A DNA stretch of 64,000 nt from Pegoplata infirma (taxonomy: Eukaryota; Arthropoda; Insecta; Diptera; Anthomyiidae), in contig OY992540.1 of assembly GCA_963921195.1 (NCBI GenBank), forward strand, positions 74,141,337 through 74,205,336, in the 5' to 3' direction. The translations under genes and the position numbers were made by a program. Shown in pieces: positions 1 through 9,943 of this stretch. The notes beneath the pieces were generated by a model, which ran no database searches, had not been told where the DNA came from, and was given only the letters and a program-made list of their open reading frames with translations. Within the stretch, counting starts at the first letter, position 1, and every line of letters begins with the position of its first letter.

Positions 1-373
1 CAGATTCTGAGAAGATTGTTGTATGAACTAATAACAAATTTTTAAGTTATTACTACAAATTACTTACAATTAGATCCATTTTTTTGTATACATACAGCTT
101 CAGATTCTGAGACAATTTTCCATTAGAATTTTAAGTTGAAACGTTTCAAATTCTAGAAAAATTTTCAGATTTTGAGACATTTTCTGCCAGAAAAATTTTC
201 AGATTCGAAATATTTTCCCTCAAAAAAATTTTCAGATTCTGAAATGTTTTTAAATTTTTTTAAGAAGTTTTTTTACATTGTACATAATATTTAATACCAA
301 ATACTGAAATTTGTGAAATCATTTCGGGGGGGGCCCGGGCCCCCGGGCCCCCCCCCCCCTGTATACGCCACTG
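1..373 (-). mobile_element. hAT-like element, partial (cut by window edge)
   Basis: The last 13 bases read TATACGCCACTG, the inverse of the CAGTGGCGTATA start of the complete element at 53012-55154. The ~120 bases before it also match the inverse of that element's 5' part, including a GC-rich run. Bases 1-250 hold degenerate copies of the CAGATTCTGAGA motif that also fills the interior of the 53 kb copy. The element runs off the left edge, so only one end is visible. Its insertion target is a family A repeat that resumes at 374. The CAGTGGCG-type terminus is typical of hAT-superfamily elements. No transposase reading frame is present here. Confidence 0.75.
326..359. repeat. GC-only palindromic run in hAT-like end
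   Basis: A 34-base run made only of G and C alternates G blocks and C blocks around CCCGGG cores. It contrasts sharply with the AT-rich surroundings. The same structure lies at 53026-53057 in the other copy, so it belongs to the transposon end and is not a sequencing artefact of one site. Confidence 0.8.
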
Positions 374-1247
374 CTAGAACCCCATAAAGTATATATATTT
401 ATGATACTCGATCGATTTTAAGTCGATCTAGCGATGTCCGTCCGTCTGTCCGTAGAAAACACGCTAACTTTTGAAAGACTTTACAGAGGCTACTGAAGTT
501 TGGCATATATGTTGGTCATTTAGCTGATCAGGTTGGTATTGCAATCCAGCCAAATCGGTTCAGTGGTTCAAAAGTAATGAGCAAAAGAGTAAATTTCGTC
601 AAGGGTGTTTCGCGAGTTTACGAGATAAAAAAACACGATAATTTTCGAAAGACAATCACGAGACTGCTGAAGCTTGCCACGTATCTTTGGCGTTCCCCAT
701 GTCTGTTTGGTTTTAAATTTCAGCTCAATCGGTGTAGTGGTTCAAAAGTTATAAGCAAAACACTGAATTTCAGATTGGTTTCATCTTAAATGCGAAGTGT
801 TAAACAAGTTTGAAAAGCATTGGTTGTAATTTAGCAATGCTTTTCAAACTTGTTAAGTTTTAAAGTAATGCGTTTTAAAGTTGTTTAGTTTTAAAAGCAT
901 TGGTAACTCAAAAATTACACTCGAAAAAAATTTTACACTCAAAAAAAAAATTGAGTTTTTTTTTTTACAAAAATGGCAATATTTTGTGCCCAGACGTACG
1001 TGCATTCACTCAGAAATATTTCTACAGTAAAAAAACATTACACTCGAAAAAAGTTTTACACTCAAAAAAAAAATTTGTAATTTTCCCTTTTTTTTAATGA
1101 CAAAAAAATTGTTTTTTACTCAAAATAAAATATTTCTAATCAAAATTGTTAATTTTTTTCACGTTAAAAAATTAACTATCCTTAAAGAAGGCATAGTGGA
1201 GGGTATTCAGAAATTTGGCAAAGTCGAATTTAACTTTTCTACTTGTT
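374..1247 (+). mobile_element. Family A dispersed repeat, 5' part lost to hAT-like insertion
   Basis: The copy starts inside the conserved interior (ACCCCATAAAGTATATATAT, then TCGATTTTAAGTCGATCTAG, GTCCGTCCGTCTGTCCGT, GAAAACACGCTAACTTTTGA). It ends at the family's other end, GGAGGGTATTC...TTCTACTTGTTT. Other copies are at 9944-10936 (inverted), 6740-7222 (fragment), 22281-23302 and 35841-36872 (inverted). The region 577-789 is open in one frame, but this same stretch recurs in every copy with stops and indels, so I read it as repeat DNA. No transposase is seen. The family resembles long non-autonomous elements common in higher flies. Confidence 0.75.
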
Positions 1248-1510
1248 TTTTCATCAATTTTTTTTCATTTTTTTTTTTTATAATTTTTTTTTATCATATT
1301 TTTTTTCATCAATTTTTTTTTATCAAATTTTTTATACAATTTTTTATTATCAATTTTTTTCTCACCAAAAATTTTTTTTTTTTTTTAATTTTTTATTTCA
1401 TCAATTTTTTTTACATCAAAAAATTTTTCTTTTCATCAAAAAAATTCATCAAAAATTTTTTTCATCAAATTTTTTTTTTCACCTAAAATTTTGGGTTCAT
1501 TAAATTTTTT
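1248..1510 (-). repeat. (GATGAAAAAAAATTT)n tract, inverted orientation
   Basis: Degenerate units of about 15-17 bases, read here as CATCAAATTTTTT. They directly abut the TTCTACTTGTTT end of family A. The same motif abuts A or B ends at 9715-9943, 10937-11320, 18331-18525, 35760-35840, 37690-38057 and 38625-38816. Open frames across it translate to Phe/Ile/His runs and are not genes. Confidence 0.8.
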
Positions 1511-1621
1511 TTAACATAATTTTGTTTTTCGTGAAAAAAATCATTATTTTTTACCAAAACTAATTTTCACCAAGTCTAAGCTTTTCTTTTAAAAATTTTC
1601 CATTTGTTTATCAAATGTACA

Positions 1622-1912
1622 TAAAACAAGTGAGAGTGTTATATTTTTTGGTGCCGAATCTTTTATACTCTCCAAAATGTAAAAACACTTTTTTGTACTT
1701 ATTTTTGCATTCACTTACGAAATGTACAGCTCTTTTGGTTTTTTAATGGGGTCCTCGACTGATATTTCAATTCGTTTTGCATAAAATAGCAAAGTAATAT
1801 AACATTATTTTTTCTAAAAAAACTTTGCTTTGGCAAATACACCCAAATCTTCCGCAAAACATTATCATGATTTAATGTTTTGGGCAAGAGTACACAACTC
1901 GCAGGCATTTTT
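1622..1912 (-). repeat. Dispersed segment repeated inverted at 9347-9660
   Basis: It begins AAACAAGTGAGAGTG like a family B end, passes GTGCCGAATC, and continues through a unique-looking interior to GCCCAAAACATTAAATCATG (read on the minus strand). The same segment lies in opposite orientation at 9347-9660. Together with the A copy and CATCAAAA tract this makes a ~1.5 kb composite present twice in inverted orientation. The open frame at 1711-1908 on the minus strand lies wholly within it and is not supported as a gene. Confidence 0.7.
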
Positions 1913-1949
1913 TGTATATGAATATGAAATTTTTCTATGTCTTTAAATA

Positions 1950-2240
1950 TATTTGGTAAAAGTTAAAAAAAAAATTTTTTTAACTTTTTTAAACTTAAAA
2001 AAAAGTAAATTGATAACTTTGATTAAATTTTTACTTGACACAATTAGAAACTTAATTAACAGAAACTAAAAATTTCGAGTAAAGTTTTAATTGTGCCAAC
2101 TAAAAATTTATTCAACTTTTTTGGCATACATTTAATAAATTTTTATTATATATTTACTCAATACTATTAAACCGTTTACTGTTGCAAAATTGAGTAATTT
2201 TTAACTCATTAGTATTACAAATGTTTATTTTTTCTGTGTA
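1950..2240. repeat. AT-rich MITE remnant with TTTTTTCTGTGTA end
   Basis: AT-rich sequence built from TTAATTGTGCCAACTAAAAAT, ATTTACTCAATACTATTAAA and GCAAAATTGAGTAATTTTTA-like pieces, ending TTTTTTCTGTGTA. The same pieces occur in the fuller copy at 16126-16671. The left end is not clear. Confidence 0.5.
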
Positions 2241-2430
2241 TATGGTGCATTCTATGTCAAATCGGACACTTAAAAAAATGTTTGTTGTAGATTTTCCCAA
2301 GTTCACAATTCCAAAACTCTTTCCTGGTAAATTTTGGGATTTTTTTTGGCTATCCGTTTAAAAGATATCGAATTGTACAAAATTTAGAGATATGTTCTTT
2401 ACTCATACTTTTACACTGAAAAAATATACC
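2238..2430 (+). repeat. Family J dispersed repeat, copy 1
   Basis: It starts GTGCATTCTATGTCAAATCG and runs through AAGATATCGAATT. It matches 41657-41870 in direct orientation. The terminus resembles the GGCATTCCACACCAAATG ends of family G foldbacks, so J may be a relative or a fragment. No coding potential is evident. Confidence 0.6.
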
Positions 2431-2559
2431 AATTTTAAAGCATGTTGGCCTTAGTTAAAGATAAATCAGGCATGCGAGAAATTACTTCTTATTTCAAGTA
2501 ATTTTTTTCCAAAAAAATGGTAATGCATTTACTTAAATATATCTTAAAAGTTAGTAAAA

Positions 2560-2665
2560 TTGTATATGGATCCAATCGGTGCATGTTTGAACTAAGGGCA
2601 CAAGTGTAAGGTGTTAAAAGGTCGGTTTTCGGCCCGCCCCTTTTTGTGGGCGTAATAAATGTATT
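2560..2665 (-). repeat. Family B fragment
   Basis: The stretch with GGATCCAATCGGTGCATG and TTTTCGGCCCGCCCCTTTTT matches the family B interior that reads TCCGCCCCCTTTTGTGGGCG in the 51 kb copy. The flanks are not B, so it is an old broken piece. From 2666 to 3157 I see only unassigned AT-rich DNA. Confidence 0.45.
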
Positions 2666-3157
2666 TCTAAGCGAATTTAACACTCTTATTTGTTTATTAT
2701 TTATTTTTTTATTTTTATTTAAATAATTACAAAACTTTAAAAAACAAAAACAAACATATCCTAGTTGCTCAACTATGTATTTACTTAGATCCAATGTTAA
2801 TATATTATTTATATCATTATGATGATGTTGGTTAGACTTTAGGTCATAAAAATGTTTATTGTGGTGACACATAAACTTAATATTTTATGAACATCATTGC
2901 TAATAAATCGGTTGAACTGAAAGTACAATTCATATGTTCATAAACTTAAAGTTAAGAATTTTTATATAAAAATATGAGAAAAAAAAATTAACAAAGAACA
3001 AATAAAAATAGTAAATAATCATAAAATATTTAATGGTATTGAAAGGCATTGGAATAGAATATATTCTTATTCTACTATATAAAATTTATAGATTTTTTTA
3101 AAGATATTTTTTTTTGAAGCCATAACAGAATTTAATAGATAATTTTACGCACATCAA

Positions 3158-4070
3158 ATATGGGGCAAAACGCGTCAACGGTCCACACCAAAAAACCGAT
3201 TTAAGTATAATTTTGCCAAAATGTTAGGGTAGCAGTAGGTAGTCTAAAGTTCAAATGAAAAAAGAGATGGGAAGTTTTAATTTTTTTGCAATGATCATAT
3301 GTTTTTATTGACATTTTGATGCGATCAAAAAAAAAAAAATACTTTAAAAAACGATTTTTAAAGTATTTTTGACGGCCTTTTCAATGGCGTTGGTGGTTTT
3401 TTAAAAAAGTATAAATCAAACCTTAAAATTCGAGGTAAAATTATTAAAAAAATTTTATCTTATAAAGCGCCTATTTTGAGATTATTTTAACTAAGTTTAT
3501 TAAAAAACTTGACGTTTTCTACATTTAAAAACATTTTTCAAAAAATGTATCGAGTATTTTATTTATTTTTTACTTATAATACACGCGGTTTTCGTACTTT
3601 TTGAGTGTTATTTTATACAAAAAAAAATATTTTCGCAAAAAGGAGCTCTCGATCCATTTTTTGAAAAATGTTTTTAAATGTAAAAAACATCAGGCTTTCA
3701 AATAAACTTAATTAAAAAAATCTCAAAATAGGCGCTATATAAGATAAATTTTTTTTAATAATTTGACCTTGAATTTTAAGGCCAAATTTATATTTTTATA
3801 TGAAACCACCAATATCATTGAAAAGGACGTCAAAAATACTTTAAAAATCGCTTTTTAAAAATAAATTTCTATCACATCAAAGTGTCAATAATTCAACCAA
3901 ATATGATCTTTGCAAAAAATGGAAACTTCCCATCTCTGTAACTCTTAAAATATTTCAACAACATTTTTTTTATTTGAACTTTAGACTACATACTGTTATC
4001 CTAACATTTTGGCAAAATTATACTTAAATCGATTTTTTGGTGTGGACCGTTGACACGTTTCGCCCCATAT
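3158..4070. mobile_element. Foldback element, ~400 bp inverted arms
   Basis: The left end ATATGGGGCAAAACGCGTCA and the right end ACACGTTTCGCCCCATAT are inverted repeats. The arms stay complementary, with mismatches and small gaps, through the CGGTCCACACC, TTTTGCCAAAATGTTAGG and AATAGGCGC blocks to a loop near 3560-3640. It has no internal gene. If transcribed it would fold into a long hairpin. No convincing target-site duplication is visible. Confidence 0.8.
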
Positions 4071-4328
4071 GGGGGTATGCCACACGAAATGCACTGATTA
4101 AGTACACAGTTCAACATGAAATAAATTTTTAATAAAAATTTAAAATAAATTTTTCTTTCACACCTTTCTCAATTCAAACCATATATAACATGATTAAAAA
4201 ATTATAATACATAATTATAATTAGAGCCTGAGCTCAACTGTCTTTACAGAAAAACGAAAAATATGAAATTATATCTTTAACTTAGATCAATCCAGAAATT
4301 CTTAACAACTTGAATTAATCAAAAACTA
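4071..4328. other. Unassigned AT-rich spacer
   Basis: No family, open frame or structure recognised. Confidence 0.4.
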
Positions 4329-4401
4329 GGCAACCTAGTAGGCTAGTTGGTAGCATGCTAGCCTATGCGCCTGAGGGTCGTGGGTTCAATTCCCACCAAA
4401 A
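4329..4401 (+). other. tRNA-like sequence 1
   Basis: A perfect T-arm (GTGGG TTCAATT CCCAC) with the B-box GGTTCAATTCC follows an A-box-like CTAGTTGGTAGC. The acceptor ends do not pair and the anticodon arm is poor, so this is a tRNA-derived or tRNA-like remnant and not a working tRNA gene. It is one of ten such segments in the window. From 4402 to 4923 I see only AT-rich sequence. Confidence 0.55.
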
Positions 4402-4923
4402 TGAAAATAACATAAATAATCAAATATTTTTTTTATATCAAATCAGCATAAATAATAAAATAGGGTTTATAAGAAAATGTGCTTAGTCCAAATATTAATC
4501 AGAAAAAAAAAATAGCAGTTGTGTTTGCATCTCTTGTTTAATTTATTTAAATTTTGTTAGCACCTTTTTGCAACCAACGTTATGAGTTTTTGTAGAGTTA
4601 TGTATAAAATGGAATGCCTGATATGTAAAAACAAGTTTTGATGTCAAAAGATTATCACCAACAATTTTTTTGCAATTTTCCTATAAAAATTTTTAATTTA
4701 AGTAAATAAAATTTAATAAATTTAGAGAACAAAATCATTTGATTTGGAGAATAAATTTTATATTCTTATATTCTTTTAAATGGCTTCACAAATGTTTCGA
4801 ATAACATAAAAGCCCTTCAGGGAACATAAAAGGACTCCAATACACAGTTAGGGTAAAATGGGGTACTTTTGTCAATGTAGCGAATTTTCTGAATTTTCGA
4901 TACCTCGGCAAAAATTGTACTTT

Positions 4924-5498
4924 CAAGGAAGATCTTTCACAGGGCACCCACCGATTGTCCTGAAACTTTAATATGGGAATGAGGGGAAAAAATAAGAGTT
5001 ACCTGTTTTTTTTATCTGCCAAATCTCAAATTTAAAAAAGGGTTGCCACCTTATGTAAAACTAAGAGCTTTCGGGAAAATCCGAATAAAATCCGAACTAG
5101 CAGAAACGCCAAACGAAAAAATACGGGTCAGCTTAATTTTGATAGAGATTATTAGATATGACTTTGGCGGTCGTACGTATATACATCTCCATATAAACTA
5201 CCCCAACGATTTAAAATTTTTGACAATAACGATCTTAACGAAGCCGAATACGGAAACGACCGATACACCATTGGTAGGCCTTCAAAAAACCTTTCGACCT
5301 GTATAAAATGTTCATATAGTTTCTTTTGAAGAAATTGGAAAAATCCTCAATAAACAAAAAAATCCCGATTTTCCCACTCCCCTTTGATCCTCTAAATGTG
5401 GCAGCTATAAAAAAACAGGTAGATCTTATTTTGCTCCCTTCTTTCCTATATGCAAGTTTTAGAACAATCGGTGGGTGCCCTGTGAAAGACCTTCCTTG
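4924..5498. mobile_element. Inverted-repeat element
   Basis: CAAGGAAGATCTTTCACAGG at the left pairs with CCTGTGAAAGACCTTCCTTG at the right. The arms continue through GGCACCCACCGATTGTCC and AACAATCGGTGGGTGCC for about 80-100 bases. The true outer ends may lie further out. Open frames at 5043-5306, 5235-5618 and 5326-5592 overlap on both strands inside it and are treated as chance frames. Confidence 0.65.
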
Positions 5499-5846
5499 TA
5501 AGTTGTCTGCAGATTTGGAAAGGAATACCGAGTCAAGAAGCGCATCTAACCCTAAAGCGATGTCATACTTTATAAAAATGTATAAAAACTGAATTTCTGC
5601 ATTTTTACTCAAATGCATGTAACTTTTACAAATTTTTAACGGTTTTTTTTTAAAAAACTCATATTTTCTTTGTAATGGATCAGATTTGAACTGTTAAGAG
5701 CGAAAAGAATTTTATTAATTTTTGTTTTATTTCTGAAATTAACAATAGGATTAACTTTTCCCCAAAAATTTCGGCAAAATTGAAGCAAAATCGTCGTTAA
5801 CACGATTAATGGCTTCTAAGGCTATTATCAGATTGAAAATTGTTGT
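5499..5846. other. Unassigned AT-rich sequence
   Basis: No feature recognised. Confidence 0.4.
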
Positions 5847-6739
5847 ATGTAGAATAGGGTGGAACGAATAAAGACTTTTTTCGAATTTCGATAATCGCCG
5901 GGCAAATTGTGGTTCGTTTTGGTCCCTTGCCTTTGGGTTCTTTTAATTATTATTTACTTGATAGCTTATTAACGACTAAAAATTTAATTTTGGTTGGATG
6001 AACCCTTTCGCTTCAAATTTACTTCGTTGGGGTGCTACTCCAATTTTTTTTTTTTTTAAATATTTGTCTTTAGTTTTTACTTGAAAGGATTTTAGCTTAG
6101 ATGTTGCTTCTAATGATATACATATATCCAAAAAAAAATATTGTTCTTATCTATGGTATCTTCATCGTGTTTTGAAATGTATCAAAAAACAGCAAAACAA
6201 ATGCATTTTTTACCCATTTTTCCAATTTTATATGTTATAACCAATGTTGGCAATCGATATCTTTTCAATACCGTTATCCGTTTCAAAACCCTTTAAAATG
6301 AATACCGGTACCAATACCAATACCGAAACTCAGTTTTGGTATCGGATACCGGTATCCAAAAACCGTTTACATCGGTACCGGTACGTACCGGTATTGAAAC
6401 GGTTTTTGTAAATGAAAAATCGTACTCCAAATGCCTCCCGAAGTCTCATAAAAATCAAAAAAATCTTTGCGGTGGGAGCAGAAGAAATTTATTGATTTTC
6501 ACGAAATTTTTATGGAGTCATTTTGACTCCCAATAGGAACTTTCAAACCCTTTCGTATAGTTTTTTGGGGATTTTTATTTAATCCGCGATGTGAGGATTT
6601 TTTTTTGATATTTATAGGACTTCGGGGGAGGCATTTGCAATGCAGTCCAAAATAAAAGAGCTAGGCCCGTGGAAATATGTACTAATATTTCTTATGGTCA
6701 CAGGGTGAAAAGTGAATTTCTTAAAGTTTTTTTTGCGAA

Positions 6740-7222
6740 CTTACGTGCTTTAAAACACATTAACTTTCGAAAGGCAACTCTGATGCTACTGAAGCTTGTT
6801 ATATATATTTGTAGTTCCCATGGTCTGGTTGGTATTGAATAGCAAAATCGGTCCAGTGGTTCAAAAGTTATTAAGAAAACCGTGAATTGGTTTCACCTTA
6901 TATTCACGTATTGAAAAAACCGTTAAACCAGCTTTAAAAACATTGATGAGTCCGAAAAATATTTTATAAAGTTTTTTTGTCACTCACAGATATTTTTTAA
7001 CAAAAACAAAAAAGATCTACAATAGAAAAAAAAATTTACATTAAAAAAAAATGTTGTCAATTTATTTTTTCAAAAATTACTAAAAGTTTTTTTACTCAAA
7101 ATAAAATATTTCTAAGCTAAATTGCTAATTTTTTAACTATTACTTTAAAATGGCATTGGGCATTCAAAAGGGTATTCTTGGATTCCAAGTCGAATTCACC
7201 GTTTCTACTTGTTTTTACATAT
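6740..7222 (+). mobile_element. Family A fragment
   Basis: ACACATTAACTTTCGAAAGG, GGTTCAAAAGTTATTAAG and TTTCTACTTGTTTTT match the family A interior and end. The 5' third is missing. The copy is more diverged than those at 374 and 9944. Confidence 0.6.
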
Positions 7223-7372
7223 TTTTTTTACTTTTCTTAAACAAATTAGACATTTTATGTCAGAATAACTTCAAAGTCCTGCACTTTGATCAAGGGGTTA
7301 AGAAAATTACAGTTTTCTCGGCCGTCCCCCTTTTGTTGGTGTGGTCCGGCAACGTCCCCCGCCGACCCCCTT
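7223..7372 (-). repeat. Family B fragment
   Basis: AACTTCAAAGTCCTGCACTT and CTCGGCCGTCCCCCTTTTG match the interior of family B read from its other strand. It directly follows the family A fragment. Confidence 0.5.
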
Positions 7373-7754
7373 AAAAAAGCTCTTTTAAATTTTTTCACAT
7401 TTTAGAGGGCATTTTAGCAAAAATGCTAAAAATAAAAACGTAAATACGTGTTTAGTATTAAAATTAAAAAAAAAAAATATTTTTTTTGTAAGTTTTTATA
7501 AGTTTTTTATATTTTTAGCATTTTTTTCGATAATACCGGTACGTACCGGTATTGACGTTTCGGTATCGGTAATACCGTAACCGATTCAACTCAAATACCG
7601 TAACCGATACCGATACCGAAATAAATAAAAAAACGATACCAATACCGATATCGATAAGATATCGTGTTAAAGATGTCATAGGAAGGAATAATATTATTTT
7701 TTTTGTGGATATGTATTATTAAAAGCAACATTTTAGCTAAATTCCTTTTAAGTC

Positions 7755-7827
7755 AAAACTGTGGCTTAGTGGTTAGCGCGTTGGACTACTAGCCAGCAAG
7801 CCTGGGTTCGATTCTCAGCTCACGCAG
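7755..7827 (+). other. tRNA-like sequence 2
   Basis: The A-box TGGCTTAGTGG fits the RNA polymerase III consensus, and the B-box GGTTCGATTCT sits in a good T-arm (CTGGG TTCGATT CTCAG). A 5-bp anticodon stem GTTGG/CCAGC is possible but its loop has 8 bases. The acceptor stem does not pair. It lies inside the 5855-8280 element. Confidence 0.6.
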
Positions 7828-8073
7828 AACAACATATTTTTCAGATATTTATTAGTTTCTATTTATAACTAATATCTATAGCAGCACCCTCCTACGTTGA
7901 TAAATAGCACTAAAAAACGTCAACAAAGTAAAATAATAAAATAATGGGTATAAACACAGCTTCAAAAATAATTCGCCAGATCAATAACAGATAGCGATGC
8001 AACAACTGTACTCAAAATTATCAACACGCGCAATTACAGTGTTGCCATACTGAAGCCCTTCTATCTTTCAAAT

Positions 8074-8130
8074 CTTTCACATCTCCTCTATCCCCTTTCC
8101 GACAGAAAGGGGATAGAAGAGATGTGAAAG
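8074..8130. repeat. 26-bp hairpin
   Basis: Arms at 8074-8099 and 8105-8130 are complementary at 25 of 26 positions around the loop CGACA. It lies inside the right part of the hAT-like element. It is short and strong enough to form a cruciform or a pre-miRNA-like stem, but nothing shows that it is transcribed. Confidence 0.8.
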
Positions 8131-8288
8131 AAAAAAAAAAAACTTAAACCCCCCAAAGGCACGGTTTAATTTTGTCCGATTTGGCAAATAATTTAAACAA
8201 AAGGTTTATAGTCCAAAACAAACCATAATTGCCCGGCGATAGACGAAATTCGAAAAAAAGTCATCATTCGTCCCACCCTAATGTAGAA

Positions 8289-9346
8289 TTAATAAAGCAT
8301 TTTATTAATTACCTTTTATTTTAAAGCAAAAACAGTAAAATTCACCGATTCACCGTTATTTAAGTAAAGCCACTTTTATAAAAAGTTGAAAATTTAAAAG
8401 TTAGCAATATCTCGAAAACTGCTATACTTTTTAACTTTTTGACTTTATTTTCGGATTCAGAGCGAGATTTTACAGGGAAACAATACAAAATGTCGTGGTT
8501 CAAAATCTCTGTAAACTATTTTCATATGTGATAAACTTTGATGGTCAGTTATCGATCAACTTTTGTTAAATAAATAAGTCACTATTACTTTCCGAATAAC
8601 TTTTGACTTCCTAAAATGTGACGACTGCACCCCTCTCTACTCTACATTTACTTAAAAAATATTTAAAAAAAATCTAATTTTTCTATTCCCCTTTTTGTTT
8701 GTGAAAATGAAACGAAATTTAAGTAGAATTTAGAAATATGAAATAGTCCTAGTTCAATAGCTGAAGATTTTTTTTACTATCAGATAAAGAAAAACCCCTT
8801 GAAGGCAAAAGAATCACAAAAACAAAGTGTATTACATTACTTTAGTATTGTATATTAAAAAAAAAATCTCAAAAGATGTAAATAAGGTTTTGTATTAATT
8901 TACTCATTTACAAAAAATAAACAACTTTGAACATCGAATTTCAAAGGAATTGCTTTAGCACGAACGAATTCTACAAATAGCCAAAGGCTTAATAAATTTT
9001 AAATTTATAAAGAGAATGAGAGCAAAAAAAAATTAAAGTAGAAAATGGTTAACTGTTAAATGAATGGTGTTTAAAGTTTAAAAATAGTTTAAACCCACCA
9101 AAAAATACTGCTAGGCTACCCGGCAAACAAAAATAACAAAAACCTTAAAAAAACGAACACGAATTCTTCTCCACTCTATAAATAGAGTATATTCAGCTCT
9201 AAAGTCGCGAATTTCGCTAAAACCCAGATACATAACTATATTGTTATCCAGAAGATTATAAGTTTTTCTAACTTTTGTATGGTGTGTCGCTATAATCACC
9301 ACTTAAGAGCTGAATATCTATCAAGTCTTTTGTAGAAAAATGCCAG
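8289..9346. other. Unassigned AT-rich sequence
   Basis: No family, tRNA-like motif or structured repeat recognised. The open frame at 9111-9302 on the minus strand is short and has no recognisable motif. Confidence 0.4.
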
Positions 9347-9660
9347 TGAATTTTGTACTCTTGCCCAAAACATTAAATCATGATAATGTTTTGCGGAAGA
9401 TTTGGGTGTACTTGCCAAAGCAAAGTTTTTTTTAGAAAAAATATTGTTATAATACTTTGCAATTCCATGCAAAACGAATTGAAATATCAGTCGAGGACCC
9501 CATTAAAAAGCCAAAAGAGCTGTACATTTCGTAAGTAAGTGCAAAAATAAGTGCAAAAAAAAGTACAAAAAACTGTTTTTACATTTTGGAGAGTATAAAA
9601 GATTCGGCACCAAAGAATATAACGCTCTCACTTGTTTTATGTACATTTGATAAACAAATG
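9347..9660 (+). repeat. Inverted copy of the 1622-1912 segment
   Basis: Runs from TTGTACTCTTGCCCAAAAC to AACGCTCTCACTTGTTTTATG and matches 1622-1912 on the opposite strand. It leads into a GATGAAAA tract and a family A copy, so the whole composite is duplicated. Confidence 0.7.
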
Positions 9661-9714
9661 GAAAATTTTTATGCGAAAAGCTTAGACTTGGTGGAAAAAG
9701 TAGTTTTGGTAAAA

Positions 9715-9943
9715 AAAATTTCATGAACCCAAAATTTTTGGTAAAAAAAAATTTTGATGAAAAAATGTTTTTGATGAAAAGAAAAATTTTTTGATGTAAA
9801 AAAAAATTGATGAAAAAAAAAATATACAAAAACAAATTTTTGGTGAAAAAAAATTTGATGAAAAAAAATTGATGAAAAAAAATATGATAAAAAAAAATTA
9901 TGAAAAAAAAATTTTGATGAAAAAAAAGTTTGATGAAAAAAAA
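9715..9943 (+). repeat. (GATGAAAAAAAATTT)n tract
   Basis: Degenerate units between the 9347-9660 segment and the family A copy. Minus-strand open frames at 9503-10021 and 9669-9995 run through it as Phe/His/Ile-rich frames and are artefacts of the tract. Confidence 0.8.

Larger units (their letters stand above)
6254..7664. mobile_element. Nested element with GGTACCGGTA-type palindromic ends
   Basis: The ends are inverted (CGATATCTTTTCAATACCG and CGGTATTGGTATCG-type blocks), rich in short ATACCGGTA and CGGTATCGG motifs. The 18-base palindrome TACCGGTACGTACCGGTA occurs near 6376 and again near 7537. The middle carries family A and B fragments, which probably arrived later. The open frames at 6336-6536 and 7150-7374 cross element boundaries and are not genes. 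Confidence 0.6.
5855..8280. mobile_element. hAT-like TIR element with 8-bp target duplications
   Basis: It starts TAGGGTGGAACGAATAAAGA and ends ATTCGTCCCACCCTA. The terminal inverted repeats extend about 65 bases, through TTCGAATTTCG and GCCGGGCAAATTGTGG, with a few differences. The 8 bases ATGTAGAA occur just outside both ends (5847-5854 and 8281-8288). Eight-base duplications with a TAGGGTGG end fit the hAT superfamily. No transposase is present. The interior holds a nested CCGGTA-rich inverted-repeat element, A and B fragments, a tRNA-like sequence and a perfect-looking hairpin. The element at 60018-61878 shares the TAGGGTGG end and 8-base duplications. Confidence 0.85.

Noticed and set aside
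577..789. 70-codon frame as a small gene
   Set aside because: It is family A interior; the corresponding frames in the other copies (e.g. 10425-10742, 22726-22938) differ by indels and stops.
1097..1503. Phe/Ile-rich frames as membrane proteins
   Set aside because: They are translations of T-rich low-complexity tracts; the same happens at 9503-10021, 37554-37931 and 38700-38882.
7755..7827. Functional tRNA gene
   Set aside because: A-box and B-box are good, but the acceptor stem does not pair and the anticodon loop would have 8 bases. The same holds, more strongly, for the other nine segments.
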